Source: an uncultured Spirochaetia bacterium (GTDB taxonomy: Bacteria > Spirochaetota > UBA4802 > JAGODF01). Taken from it: DNA of 12,676 nucleotides. Location: NCBI GenBank assembly GCA_937967705.1, contig CALCJG010000164.1, forward strand, positions 1 through 12,676, written 5' to 3'. This document shows positions 7,023 through 12,676 of this stretch, piece by piece; within the stretch, counting starts at the first letter, position 1, and the number at the start of each line of letters is the position of its first letter. The position numbers and the translations under genes are program-made. Below the pieces are notes generated by a model that was not told the origin of the DNA, ran no database searches, and was given only the letters and a program-made list of their open reading frames with translations.

Positions 7023-7198
7023 GACAATTCCTCCTCACAGGGGAGTAATACCGGGCGCGATCCGGTTGGACCGTCAGGACACGGAAGGGCAGCCCGCTGG
7101 TTCCCCGAAGAGTATCCGTCCCGGTCCGGCAAAATGCAAGAAGATTATGGGGATGAGCGGTGATTTCATGGACTCCGAAACATCACCCCTGCCGCCGC

Positions 7199-8200
7199 CT
7201 ACCGGCAGAATTCGACATACGGGTCGGGACGAGCGAGAGTGCCGTAATACTGAAGCGAGGCGGCCCGGCAGCCCCCGAGGCACGCCGCATAACGATCGCA
7301 TCCGGCGCAGTAGTCCGGACGCACATTCCACTCCGGCCGTGCAGAGGCGAAATAGGCCTCGAGGCCGTCCCGGAAGAGATTACCCTCCGCCAGGGGGGAA
7401 TGATTGCAGCGGCGTATATTGCCCGCGGAGTCCAGGGTGACGGGCAGTTTCCTCAGGTCATCGGAACAGTGGGTAAAACCGACGGCAGGGTAATCCGCGG
7501 GATCGATCAGGCAGAGGGGCGTACAGACGTTTGAGGTAATCACGAGCCTCCCGGCGGAGGCGTACTCCTGCGCCGCTGCCAGGACGCTCCGGAGGCTGTC
7601 GACCTTGATCACCAGGCCGGCGGGATCGGCCGCCCCGGTCCCCCCGATGTTGTACCGGAGGAGGAGCACCCGTTTGACCCCCCGGTCCATCAGCAGATCG
7701 AAGAGGTCCGCGGCTCCCTCCCGGTTGAAGGCGGTGAGCACCGTGACGGCAAAGGGATCGCCCCCCATATCCTGCACCTCCCGGATGGAACGGAGGGACC
7801 GTTCCCAGGAGCCCGTAACGCCGGTCAGGGCATCGTGAACCCCGGGGTCCGCGGAATGCACCGGGAACTGGAAGAAGACCTCCCCCATCTCCATGAGCTG
7901 GCGGTACTCCTCCCGCCCCGCCGAGCATCCTCCGGAGAGTATCTTGACCCGCGACCCCTTCATCCGGCAGAAGAGGACCAGCTCGGCAAAGCGCTCCGCC
8001 AGAAAGGGTTCCCCGCCGGACATGACGAGGGTGCCCACCTCCGCCCTGGAATAGAGCTCCCTGAGCACCCGGAGGGAGGAGGCGTAACCGGAAGGCGGCG
8101 GCGCAGCGGCCCCGGGGGCTTTGTGGAAATTGTAGCAGAAACGGCAGGCCAGGGGGCACTCGGCCGTCACCTCGAAGACGGCGTAGGGGAGAAAAATCAT
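7199..8200 (-). CDS. Radical SAM protein with SPASM domain, 333 aa
   Basis: The radical SAM motif CxxxCxxC is C15-P-L-A-C19-R-F-C22, preceded by the typical FEVTAE strand, and GGEP is at 62-65. The C-terminal SPASM domain is complete: C245-x14-G-x4-C265, then C298-x2-C301-x5-C307-x3-C311, then C332 two residues from the end. Such enzymes hold one SAM-cleaving 4Fe-4S cluster and two auxiliary clusters and often modify peptides or proteins (sactipeptide, anSME, PqqE-like), but the substrate here is unknown. Additional C226 and C230 lie between the domains. The only usable start is ATG 8200; the frame is closed by TAA at 8284 and no other ATG, GTG or TTG lies between. It is downstream of the LPP20-like gene and of a possible 21-codon ORF that overlaps it by ATGA. 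Confidence 0.9.
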   Translation of the reverse strand: MIFLPYAVFEVTAECPLACRFCYNFHKAPGAAAPPPSGYASSLRVLRELYSRAEVGTLVMSGGEPFLAERFAELVLFCRMKGSRVKILSGGCSAGREEYRQLMEMGEVFFQFPVHSADPGVHDALTGVTGSWERSLRSIREVQDMGGDPFAVTVLTAFNREGAADLFDLLMDRGVKRVLLLRYNIGGTGAADPAGLVIKVDSLRSVLAAAQEYASAGRLVITSNVCTPLCLIDPADYPAVGFTHCSDDLRKLPVTLDSAGNIRRCNHSPLAEGNLFRDGLEAYFASARPEWNVRPDYCAGCDRYAACLGGCRAASLQYYGTLARPDPYVEFCR

Positions 8201-8262
8201 GGGGTTCCCCCCTGTTCGGCAGGCGGGGGATATCCCGGAGGGGGGAATTTTACGGGCTGCAT
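8197..8262 (-). CDS. Possible 21-aa proline-rich leader or precursor peptide
   Basis: ATG 8262 to TGA 8199-8197 encodes 21 residues containing KFPPPGYPPP. Its stop overlaps the radical SAM start as ATGA (8200-8197), the usual sign of translational coupling. It lies between the LPP20-like stop (8282) and the enzyme. The Shine-Dalgarno is weak (GGGTG two bases from ATG), and C-rich DNA easily yields proline codons, so it may be accidental. If real it could be a precursor for the enzyme or a PPP-stalling leader. Confidence 0.3.
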   Translation of the reverse strand: MQPVKFPPPGYPPPAEQGGTP

Positions 8263-8281
8263 GACACCCGGTACCGCCGGT

Positions 8282-8827
8282 TTACCGGCCCCCCAGAACC
8301 AGTTTCTTCAGTCCCTTGCTCTTCACGCGATAGAGGATCTTGCAGGACAATTCCGTGCCGTATTCCAGGCGGACGACATCACCCCCTTTTACAACGCCCC
8401 CCAGCAGCTTTTCCCGGACGTAATCGGGTTCCGAGCCCATGATGGCGTAACAGCAGCCGTCGGGTATGGAGGCCCTCTTGAAATATTCCAGGATGGTATG
8501 CTGGGCCGTGAGAACCGCCGCCCTTTTGGCGCTCTCCTTCTTCTGCACCTCGTTGGTCAGGCCGGGCTTGGGCGCCGCCTCGGCGGTCTGGAGATAGGTA
8601 TCCTCATCCGCCCAGCCGCTCTTCCAGACATCCGTCTTTTCCGCCCTCAGGCCCTGGCGGCAGGAGACCGGCGAAAGGGCCGGCACGGCCAGGCTGAGGA
8701 TGAGGGTGCCTATGGCGAGCTTTTTCCTGATCAGCCTCCGGTTCCCGCCGCTTAAAAAAACCAGCAGGGAAACAAGAGCGAAAAGGACGTTCAGGATGAG
8801 GAGATAGATATGAGGTGCTCGATACAT
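8282..8827 (-). CDS. LPP20-like membrane-anchored protein, 181 aa
   Basis: Two hydrophobic segments, residues 6-25 (HIYLLILNVLFALVSLLVFL) and about 35-52 (LAIGTLILSLAVPAL), separated by GGNRRLIRKK, anchor the protein. A Cys after the second segment (SPVSC) is not a canonical lipobox. The soluble part carries WKSGWADEDTYL, ESAKRAAVLTAQHTILEYF and GGVVKGGDVV...C-K-I-L-Y-R-V-K-S-K-G-L-K, the same motif order as the + strand protein at 307-741. Function is unknown; LPP20-like proteins are envelope proteins. ATG 8827 has AGGGG nine bases upstream and a promoter candidate at 8854-8882. It is followed by the radical SAM gene, so the two may be co-transcribed. Confidence 0.75.
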   Translation of the reverse strand: MYRAPHIYLLILNVLFALVSLLVFLSGGNRRLIRKKLAIGTLILSLAVPALSPVSCRQGLRAEKTDVWKSGWADEDTYLQTAEAAPKPGLTNEVQKKESAKRAAVLTAQHTILEYFKRASIPDGCCYAIMGSEPDYVREKLLGGVVKGGDVVRLEYGTELSCKILYRVKSKGLKKLVLGGR

Positions 8828-8853
8828 GCGCCAAACCCCTGGAATTTTTTCCC

Positions 8854-8882
8854 ATAATACACCCCCGCCCCGGGCGAAGCAA
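8854..8882 (-). promoter_or_regulatory. Sigma70-like promoter for the LPP20-like/radical SAM unit
   Basis: On the - strand TTGCTT (8882-8877), a 17-base GC-rich spacer and TATTAT (8859-8854), which matches TATAAT at five of six. Transcription would start near 8847, about 20 bases before ATG 8827, leaving room for the AGGGG ribosome site. The -35 box matches only the TTG part of the consensus. Confidence 0.45.
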
Positions 8883-9053
8883 GCATTATTCCGCCCCGAG
8901 AAAGGGGTAGTCCCTCTCCCCCTTGCTGGTGATTGCCGACTGAGCCCGTACGGTGGGCCGGCTCCTCCCTTAAACTCCTTTGCAGAGGTATATTAGTCGA
9001 AAATCCTTCGACCGCCGCCGCAATGGACAGTGTTATGTCGGCGCACTCCCCGC

Positions 9054-9959
9054 TCATCGCTCCAGGTAATACTGTTCCCCGAAATCGAGGATGACGATTC
9101 TCCTCTCCAGTCCCCGCTCCCTGGCGACGGCCCTGAGTTCCTCCGCAGGCTTATCGGCGCCGATCGAGAGGATGCCCTGGGTGCTGAACGTTCCCCAGTG
9201 CATGGGAATCATTTTTCGGCAGCGGAGCCTTTCGATTGCGGCCGGCACATCGGCGGGACCCATGTGCTGAGAGCGTTTCAGCCAGCGGTTCAGCCCGAAG
9301 AGGTTCACGCGCATCCTGTAATCACCGATCGGGAGGAGCGCCAGATCCACGGGGAACCTTTTCCCGATCTCCGAAAACCCTTCCACAACGACCGTGTCGC
9401 CCGCGAAGAAGATCACCTTCTTTCCCCGGATGACGAAACCGGCGCACTGCAGCGAGCCGTGTTTTACCGGCGCCGCGGCAACGGCAACCGGGCCGATCCT
9501 CGTCTCCTCCCACCAGGCAAGCTCGCGTACGTCGGCAAACCCCATCACCCTGAGCGGTGTCCCGGTGCCCTTCGGGACGATGACCGGCGTCGATTTCGGC
9601 AGCAGGGAAAGGGTCCGTCCATTCATGTGATCGGGATGTTCGTGCGAGATGACGACAGCGTCGATGCGCGGAAGATCCGCAAAGGGCAAGGCGGGCTCGC
9701 GGAAACGCTTGGCCACCGGGATGCCGTAGCGGATGTACCTCTCGTACATCGGGTCGGTGAGTATGTTGACCCCGGCGGTACGCACCAGAAACGTTGCGTG
9801 ACCTATCCAGGTGACCGATGATCTGCCGTCGGTAAAGCAGTGATCCCGACAGACCGCCGGCAGCGTGGAATGAAACAGCGAGCAGCCGGCAACAGCGAAT
9901 GCGGTGAGACACATCCCCAGGAAGAGTGACATGATTGTCTTAACCGGGCGCGGCATCAT
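9054..9959 (-). CDS. MBL-fold metal-dependent hydrolase, RomA/NAPE-PLD-like, predicted lipoprotein
   Basis: From ATG 9959 (301 aa) the N-terminus is a lipoprotein signal: MMPRPVK, a hydrophobic core and AVAGC with C26. Metal ligands are H106-x-H108-x-D110-H111, H167, D188 (FAGDT) and H254 (PMHWGTF), all seven of the class. WIGHATFLV, LLPIGDYRM and the QHMGPAD segment match the RomA/YfcI-type and NAPE-phospholipase-D-like branch, so a phosphodiesterase acting on phospholipid-like substrates at the membrane is likely; the true substrate is unknown. The frame extends to 10157, but those 66 residues lack any function and would hide the signal peptide. ATG 9992 has AAAGGAG but 12 bases away; ATG 9959 or 9956 has AAGGGT upstream. 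The 9959 choice is inference. Confidence 0.85.
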   Translation of the reverse strand: MMPRPVKTIMSLFLGMCLTAFAVAGCSLFHSTLPAVCRDHCFTDGRSSVTWIGHATFLVRTAGVNILTDPMYERYIRYGIPVAKRFREPALPFADLPRIDAVVISHEHPDHMNGRTLSLLPKSTPVIVPKGTGTPLRVMGFADVRELAWWEETRIGPVAVAAAPVKHGSLQCAGFVIRGKKVIFFAGDTVVVEGFSEIGKRFPVDLALLPIGDYRMRVNLFGLNRWLKRSQHMGPADVPAAIERLRCRKMIPMHWGTFSTQGILSIGADKPAEELRAVARERGLERRIVILDFGEQYYLER

Positions 9960-10368
9960 CAGACCCTTATCCTTTTTAAAAATGAACTCCATTATGAAAG
10001 AGGTCTCCTTTCGGGAAATCGCCTCCCGGATGCAAGGCTCCGTCACCGGGGAGACTTCAAATGGATGCGGCAAAGAGATATCAGGTATCATTTTTCCCGC
10101 TTCCGGCAATCTTTTTTCTTTTAATAACGGCGAGATTTCCATAAAAAACAACAGCATGGTATAATATGTACGATGTCCTGCAATATCGTGGAATATGTAC
10201 GCCCGTAATTTTTATGGATATAAAAAAGATTTGTCAGCAGGATACGATGTTTATAGACTTTGACACTATTGAAGCAATCCCCCTTCAGAGGACGGATGCT
10301 TCCCTTTATGCGGCGAGATTGAATCACCCCATCCCCCGCATTCCAGATCAATAAAAAAGGCAGGCGTC
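9960..10368. other. Divergent intergenic region, 409 bases, with leader structure
   Basis: It separates the MBL-fold lipoprotein (-) from the beta-barrel gene (+). The part from about 10100 to 10260 is AT-rich. Seen inside: a + strand promoter candidate (10136-10165); a 10-bp direct repeat AATATGTACG at 10163-10172 and 10192-10201; a second, weaker promoter TTGTCA (10231) with 15-base spacer and TATAGA (10252); and a hairpin GAAGCA (10271-10276) with TGCTTC (10297-10302), extended by TCC/GGA past a bulged A. A 35-codon ORF, ATG 10247 to stop 10354, has AGGA four bases upstream and stops 14 bases before ATG 10369; I list it only as a possibility. Confidence 0.5.
10136..10165 (+). promoter_or_regulatory. 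Promoter candidate with perfect TATAAT
   Basis: TATAAT (10160-10165) is a perfect -10 box; TTTCCA (10136-10141), 18 bases upstream, matches TTGACA at four positions. Transcription would start near 10172 and give a leader of about 197 bases before the beta-barrel ATG at 10369. The first AATATGTACG repeat starts inside the -10 box, so a regulator bound there could block it. Confidence 0.4.
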
Positions 10369-11145
10369 ATGAAAAACATTCTACCACTATTTGCAGCGGC
10401 TTTTATTGCCCTGACAGTTCTCAATCCCTCAAGCGCTTCCGCCCTTACGATGAACGCCGGCGTTTACACCTGGTATGCCTGGTGGGATTTCCCCGAAGAC
10501 ACTTATGAAAAAATCGATACGGATCCCGGCCTCGCATACGGGCCCGTGCTGTCGGTGGATTTCAACGAAACCTTCAGCCTTTCCTTTTTATTTCTTTATG
10601 GAAATTTCGATGCCAGCGGGAAAGACTACAGCGATGCAGTGCTTCATGGAGGATATGTCATTTCCAACGAATACAGCATTGACCGGTATGACGGCGACAC
10701 GGTCATCAACATGAAACTGAACCGATATTTCAAACTCTTTCTGGGCCTCAAGTATTCCGCTTTCAAATACGACCTCACCTCATCGATCCCGACGGGGGCA
10801 TCCTATACCGCTAAATTCAAACACAGCGCATTAGGGCCGGGAGCGGGTCTGTCGGTTACCCTCCCCCTCTCCCAGAACCTGTTCATCTCAGGGAGTTTGG
10901 GAGGACTGTATCTCCGGGGCAGCGAGGATTATTCCGATTCCCAGGGAAATTCGAGCAGCCTGGACATCAAGGATAAAGGCTACAACTCCGGGGCTTCCCT
11001 GTTGTATTACATAGCCCCGGCTTCCACGACAATAATTCTCGGAGGGAGATATCAGAAAGTGAAAACCAAGTATGAGGACGGATACACCAATAAGAGCAGG
11101 TTCTATGGTGTTACCCTTTCAGCGGTCTATTCGTTTAGTTTGTAG
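10369..11145 (+). CDS. Outer-membrane beta-barrel protein, 258 aa
   Basis: Residues 1-25 are a Sec signal peptide (MKNILPLFAAAFIALTVLNP then SSASA) with likely cleavage after ASA. The mature protein has alternating amphipathic strands such as TFSLSFLFLYGNF, YFKLFLGLKYSAF, GLSVTLPLSQNLFISGSLGG and TTIILGGRYQKVK, with polar Ser/Asp/Tyr/Gly-rich loops between, and ends AVYSFSL, close to a beta-signal with an aromatic near the C-terminus. About 230 mature residues would give roughly 8 to 10 strands. It is probably an outer-membrane porin-like or adhesin-like barrel; no closer family is recognised. AAGGCAGG precedes ATG 10369. The codon use appears less GC-rich than the genes around 5400-8800. Confidence 0.75.
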   Translation: MKNILPLFAAAFIALTVLNPSSASALTMNAGVYTWYAWWDFPEDTYEKIDTDPGLAYGPVLSVDFNETFSLSFLFLYGNFDASGKDYSDAVLHGGYVISNEYSIDRYDGDTVINMKLNRYFKLFLGLKYSAFKYDLTSSIPTGASYTAKFKHSALGPGAGLSVTLPLSQNLFISGSLGGLYLRGSEDYSDSQGNSSSLDIKDKGYNSGASLLYYIAPASTTIILGGRYQKVKTKYEDGYTNKSRFYGVTLSAVYSFSL

Positions 11146-11227
11146 ACATCTCAGGAGAAGTCACTCCGCCTTCCCGGCAAAAAATTCCGCGACAGAAAGC
11201 CTTTCATGAAAAGCGCATCCCTGCAAA

Positions 11228-11266
11228 AAGGCCCCTTGCGGGGGAAAACCTGTTCTAGGGGGCCTT
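11228..11266. terminator. Terminator-like hairpin AAGGCCCC/GGGGCCTT
   Basis: AAGGCCCC (11228-11235) pairs with GGGGCCTT (11259-11266) across a 23-base loop. Read on the - strand the stem ends in CCTTTTT, a five-T run; read on the + strand, the direction of the beta-barrel gene ending at 11145, only TTGAGGTTT follows. The loop is long, so it is a weak or bidirectional terminator at best. Confidence 0.35.
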
Positions 11267-11431
11267 GAGGTTTACCCTGATTGACAATTGTCTGGCGTAA
11301 GCAGACATTCCCTTGCTGTATCCATCCGAACTGCGTCTGATCAGCATGAAAGCATCGACCATATGGAACATGCACGGTGAGGAAGCCATACTGGAAACCG
11401 CCATCGAACAACGGATATCCCATACAACTAA

Positions 11432-11463
11432 AAAGAAGGGCTGCGTTGCCGCGGCCCTTCTTT
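11432..11463 (-). terminator. Strong intrinsic terminator of the kelch gene (bidirectional shape)
   Basis: AAAGAAGGGCTGCG (11432-11445), loop TTGC, CGCGGCCCTTCTTT (11450-11463) forms a 14-bp stem with one T-G wobble. On the - strand the descending arm runs into five Ts (11434-11430), 30 bases after the kelch stop codon at 11493. On the + strand the arm ends CTTCTTT, so it may also stop read-through from the beta-barrel gene. Confidence 0.85.
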
Positions 11464-11492
11464 CAGTTTCACGATATCAACATATAACGGTG

Positions 11493-12676
11493 CTACAGCG
11501 TGTACTTCCACAGATCGTTCAGAAAGCTGTTGGCAGCATCTTTCGAGTATCCATATCCGCCCAGAAGCCACAGGCTCCCGGAAGAATCGAACCAAGCGGC
11601 GCCGTTTCGCCTCCCCCCTGGGAAATTGCTCAAACTTCCAGTGCCCTTTGTCCCATACACACCGGCTTGATTGACCGTACTGCTTCCCGACACCCACGTC
11701 CACTCCCCGGTGGACGGCTTATACTTCCATAGATCGTTCAGAACACCTTCACTTCCCGAAGATCCGTATCCACCACCACCAAAGAACCACAGGTTTGCGG
11801 ACGAATCTCTCCAGACTAGACCCCCATACCTTCCACCGGGATAATTACCGGTGCCCGCTGTTCCCTGAGTACCGTACACGCCGGTCTGATTTCCCGTTTT
11901 ACTCCCCCCAACCCAAGTCCATTTCCCATTTGAGGGTTCGTACCGCCACAGATCGTTAAGGCAGCTTGTGCTTCCACTCTCTCCATAACCAAACCCGCCA
12001 AAAAGCCACAGACTCCCCGACGAATCGATCCATACGACAAGTCGGTACCTCGCTCCAGGACAGTTGCTTGTACTTCCCGCTCCTTGAGTGCCGTATACTC
12101 CGCATTGATTTGTTGTCTTGCTCCCCGTAACCCAGGTCCACTTCCCGTTGGACGGTTCATACTCCCATAGATCATTCAGGTAGCTTGCGCTTCCACTCTC
12201 TCCATAGCCTAACCCGCCAAAAAGCCACAGGTTCCCCGACGAATCAATCCAGGAAACCGGTCTACGTCTCGCGCCTGGATAATTATCAGTGCTTCCCGTC
12301 CCCTGTGTGCCGTATACTCCGCATTGATTCGTTGCTTTGCTTCCACCAACCCAGGTCCATTTCCCATTTGTCGGCTCATACTTCCACAAATCATTCATGT
12401 AGCCCGAACCTCCGCTCTCACCATAACCATACCCGCCGAAAAGCCACAGGTTCCCCGACGAATCGATCCAAGCATTACTAGCGAGCCTCGCGCCAGGATA
12501 ATTACCGATGCTGCCGACTCCCTTCGTGCCATACACTCCCGTCTGGTTTGCTGAGCTACTTCCCGACCCCCTGGTCCATTCACCCCTGGACGGAGTATAC
12601 ATCCAGAGATCGTTACCATACTCTGCATCCTCCGATCCGCCAAAAAGCCACAAGTTCCCCGACGAATCGATCCACG
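11493..12676 (-). CDS. Kelch-like repeat protein, C-terminal part (partial)
   Basis: The frame is open from the right edge (codons W-I-D-S-S-G-N-L) to TAG at 11495-11493; the N-terminus is outside the window. It has six copies of a kelch-like unit: L-W-[LF]-F-G-G, a Gly/Ser loop, NDLW-K-Y-x-P, GKWTWV-G-S, NQxGVYGTxG, NYPG-[AG]-R and W-x-D-S-S. Four units are exactly 73 aa (219 bp), the outermost seen is 68 aa, and the last is cut after NDLWKYTL, closing the protein. Kelch units make beta-propeller blades; LWLFGG-type proteins are usually exported or surface-bound and no enzyme motif is visible. Six or more blades would close a propeller. Trp, Gly and Tyr are very frequent. Confidence 0.85.
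   Translation of the reverse strand, partial: WIDSSGNLWLFGGSEDAEYGNDLWMYTPSRGEWTRGSGSSSANQTGVYGTKGVGSIGNYPGARLASNAWIDSSGNLWLFGGYGYGESGGSGYMNDLWKYEPTNGKWTWVGGSKATNQCGVYGTQGTGSTDNYPGARRRPVSWIDSSGNLWLFGGLGYGESGSASYLNDLWEYEPSNGKWTWVTGSKTTNQCGVYGTQGAGSTSNCPGARYRLVVWIDSSGSLWLFGGFGYGESGSTSCLNDLWRYEPSNGKWTWVGGSKTGNQTGVYGTQGTAGTGNYPGGRYGGLVWRDSSANLWFFGGGGYGSSGSEGVLNDLWKYKPSTGEWTWVSGSSTVNQAGVYGTKGTGSLSNFPGGRRNGAAWFDSSGSLWLLGGYGYSKDAANSFLNDLWKYTL
11574..12653 (-). repeat. Tandem 219-bp repeats inside the kelch-like gene
   Basis: Repeat units by the L of LWLFGG: 12653-12450 (204 bp), 12449-12231, 12230-12012, 12011-11793 and 11792-11574 (219 bp each). The units at 12449-12012 are also close at DNA level; for example the string GCCACAGGTTCCCCGACGAA recurs 219 bases apart on the + strand. 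This points to duplication by recombination. Confidence 0.8.

Larger units (their letters stand above)
11146..11492. other. Intergenic region between convergent genes, 347 bases
   Basis: It lies between the beta-barrel stop and the kelch gene stop. It holds two terminator-like hairpins (listed separately), a palindrome GACAATTGTC (11283-11292) inside TTGACA, and an overlapping inverted repeat TGTCTG-7-CAGACA (11290-11308 area). No convincing gene is seen: the frames on both strands lack ribosome sites and run across the terminator. Confidence 0.5.

Noticed and set aside
7074..7169. 31-codon - strand ORF after the radical SAM gene, as second precursor peptide candidate
   Set aside because: GGAG is only three bases from its ATG, no leader-like or Cys/Ser-rich core pattern is seen, and the product looks random.
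7835..8755. + strand open frame (306 codons) opposite the radical SAM and LPP20-like genes
   Set aside because: Shadow of two well-supported genes; no motif.
9030..9821. + strand open frame (263 codons) opposite the MBL-fold gene
   Set aside because: The metal-ligand motifs of the - strand gene are complete; the + frame has Arg/Asp/His-rich random composition.
10166..10246. ATG 10166 as start of a 62-codon ORF before the beta-barrel gene
   Set aside because: The ATG touches the -10 box TATAAT, so it would lie upstream of the transcript start, and no ribosome site is present.
11151..11423. 90-codon - strand frame downstream of the kelch gene
   Set aside because: It starts directly behind the strong terminator without a Shine-Dalgarno, crosses another hairpin and shows no domain or signal.
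11493..12676. Regular repeats as a CRISPR array
   Set aside because: The period is 219 bp, the repeats are coding and in frame throughout, and there are no short identical repeats with unique spacers.

Overview
The window comes from a GC-rich, Gram-negative-type bacterium. It encodes lipoproteins with lipobox cysteines, signal-peptide proteins, an outer-membrane beta-barrel and LPP20-like envelope proteins. I cannot name the species. Two LPP20-like proteins, paired YPDG/HENG-repeat exported proteins and a small Cys-rich protein ending near LLPNG fit Spirochaetota or Desulfobacterota-like lineages, but that is inference from memory of families, not a search. No rRNA, tRNA, CRISPR array, transposase or phage gene was seen.

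Left part (1-4588, mostly + strand): the 3' end of a suppressor-of-fused (SUFU) domain gene, then an LPP20-like exported protein (307-741), a pair of strong GC-rich hairpins (760-804), and two paralogous ~555-560 aa exported proteins built from about a dozen [FY]-x-P/E-[DN]-G repeats (834-2501 and 2906-4588). Between the paralogs, on the opposite strand, is a 65-aa cysteine-rich protein (2516-2713). The second paralog has its own promoter candidate, with a direct repeat over the -35 region.

Middle part (4594-9959, all - strand): a single-chain MNT-HEPN protein. Then, in transcription order 7022 to 5375, a lipoprotein, a 34-aa one-helix membrane peptide and a four-helix membrane protein, tightly packed like an operon. 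Upstream of these is a second unit: a membrane-anchored LPP20-like protein (8827-8282), a possible 21-codon proline-rich ORF (8262-8197) that overlaps the next start codon by ATGA, and a radical SAM/SPASM enzyme (8200-7199). Further upstream is a predicted lipoprotein MBL-fold hydrolase of the RomA/NAPE-PLD-like group (9959-9054).

Right part (9960-12676): a 409-base divergent intergenic region with a TATAAT-type promoter and a structured leader, an outer-membrane beta-barrel protein (10369-11145, +), an intergenic segment with two terminator-like hairpins, and the 3' part of a large kelch-like repeat protein (- strand) that runs off the right edge. It consists of 73-aa (219-bp) repeats. This part looks lower in GC than the middle.

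Most genes point to the cell envelope or surface. The most interesting items are the tandem YPDG-repeat paralogs with an antisense gene between them, the micro-ORF with two PPP motifs overlapping the radical SAM start, and the fused MNT-HEPN protein. None of these can be called a new system from sequence alone.
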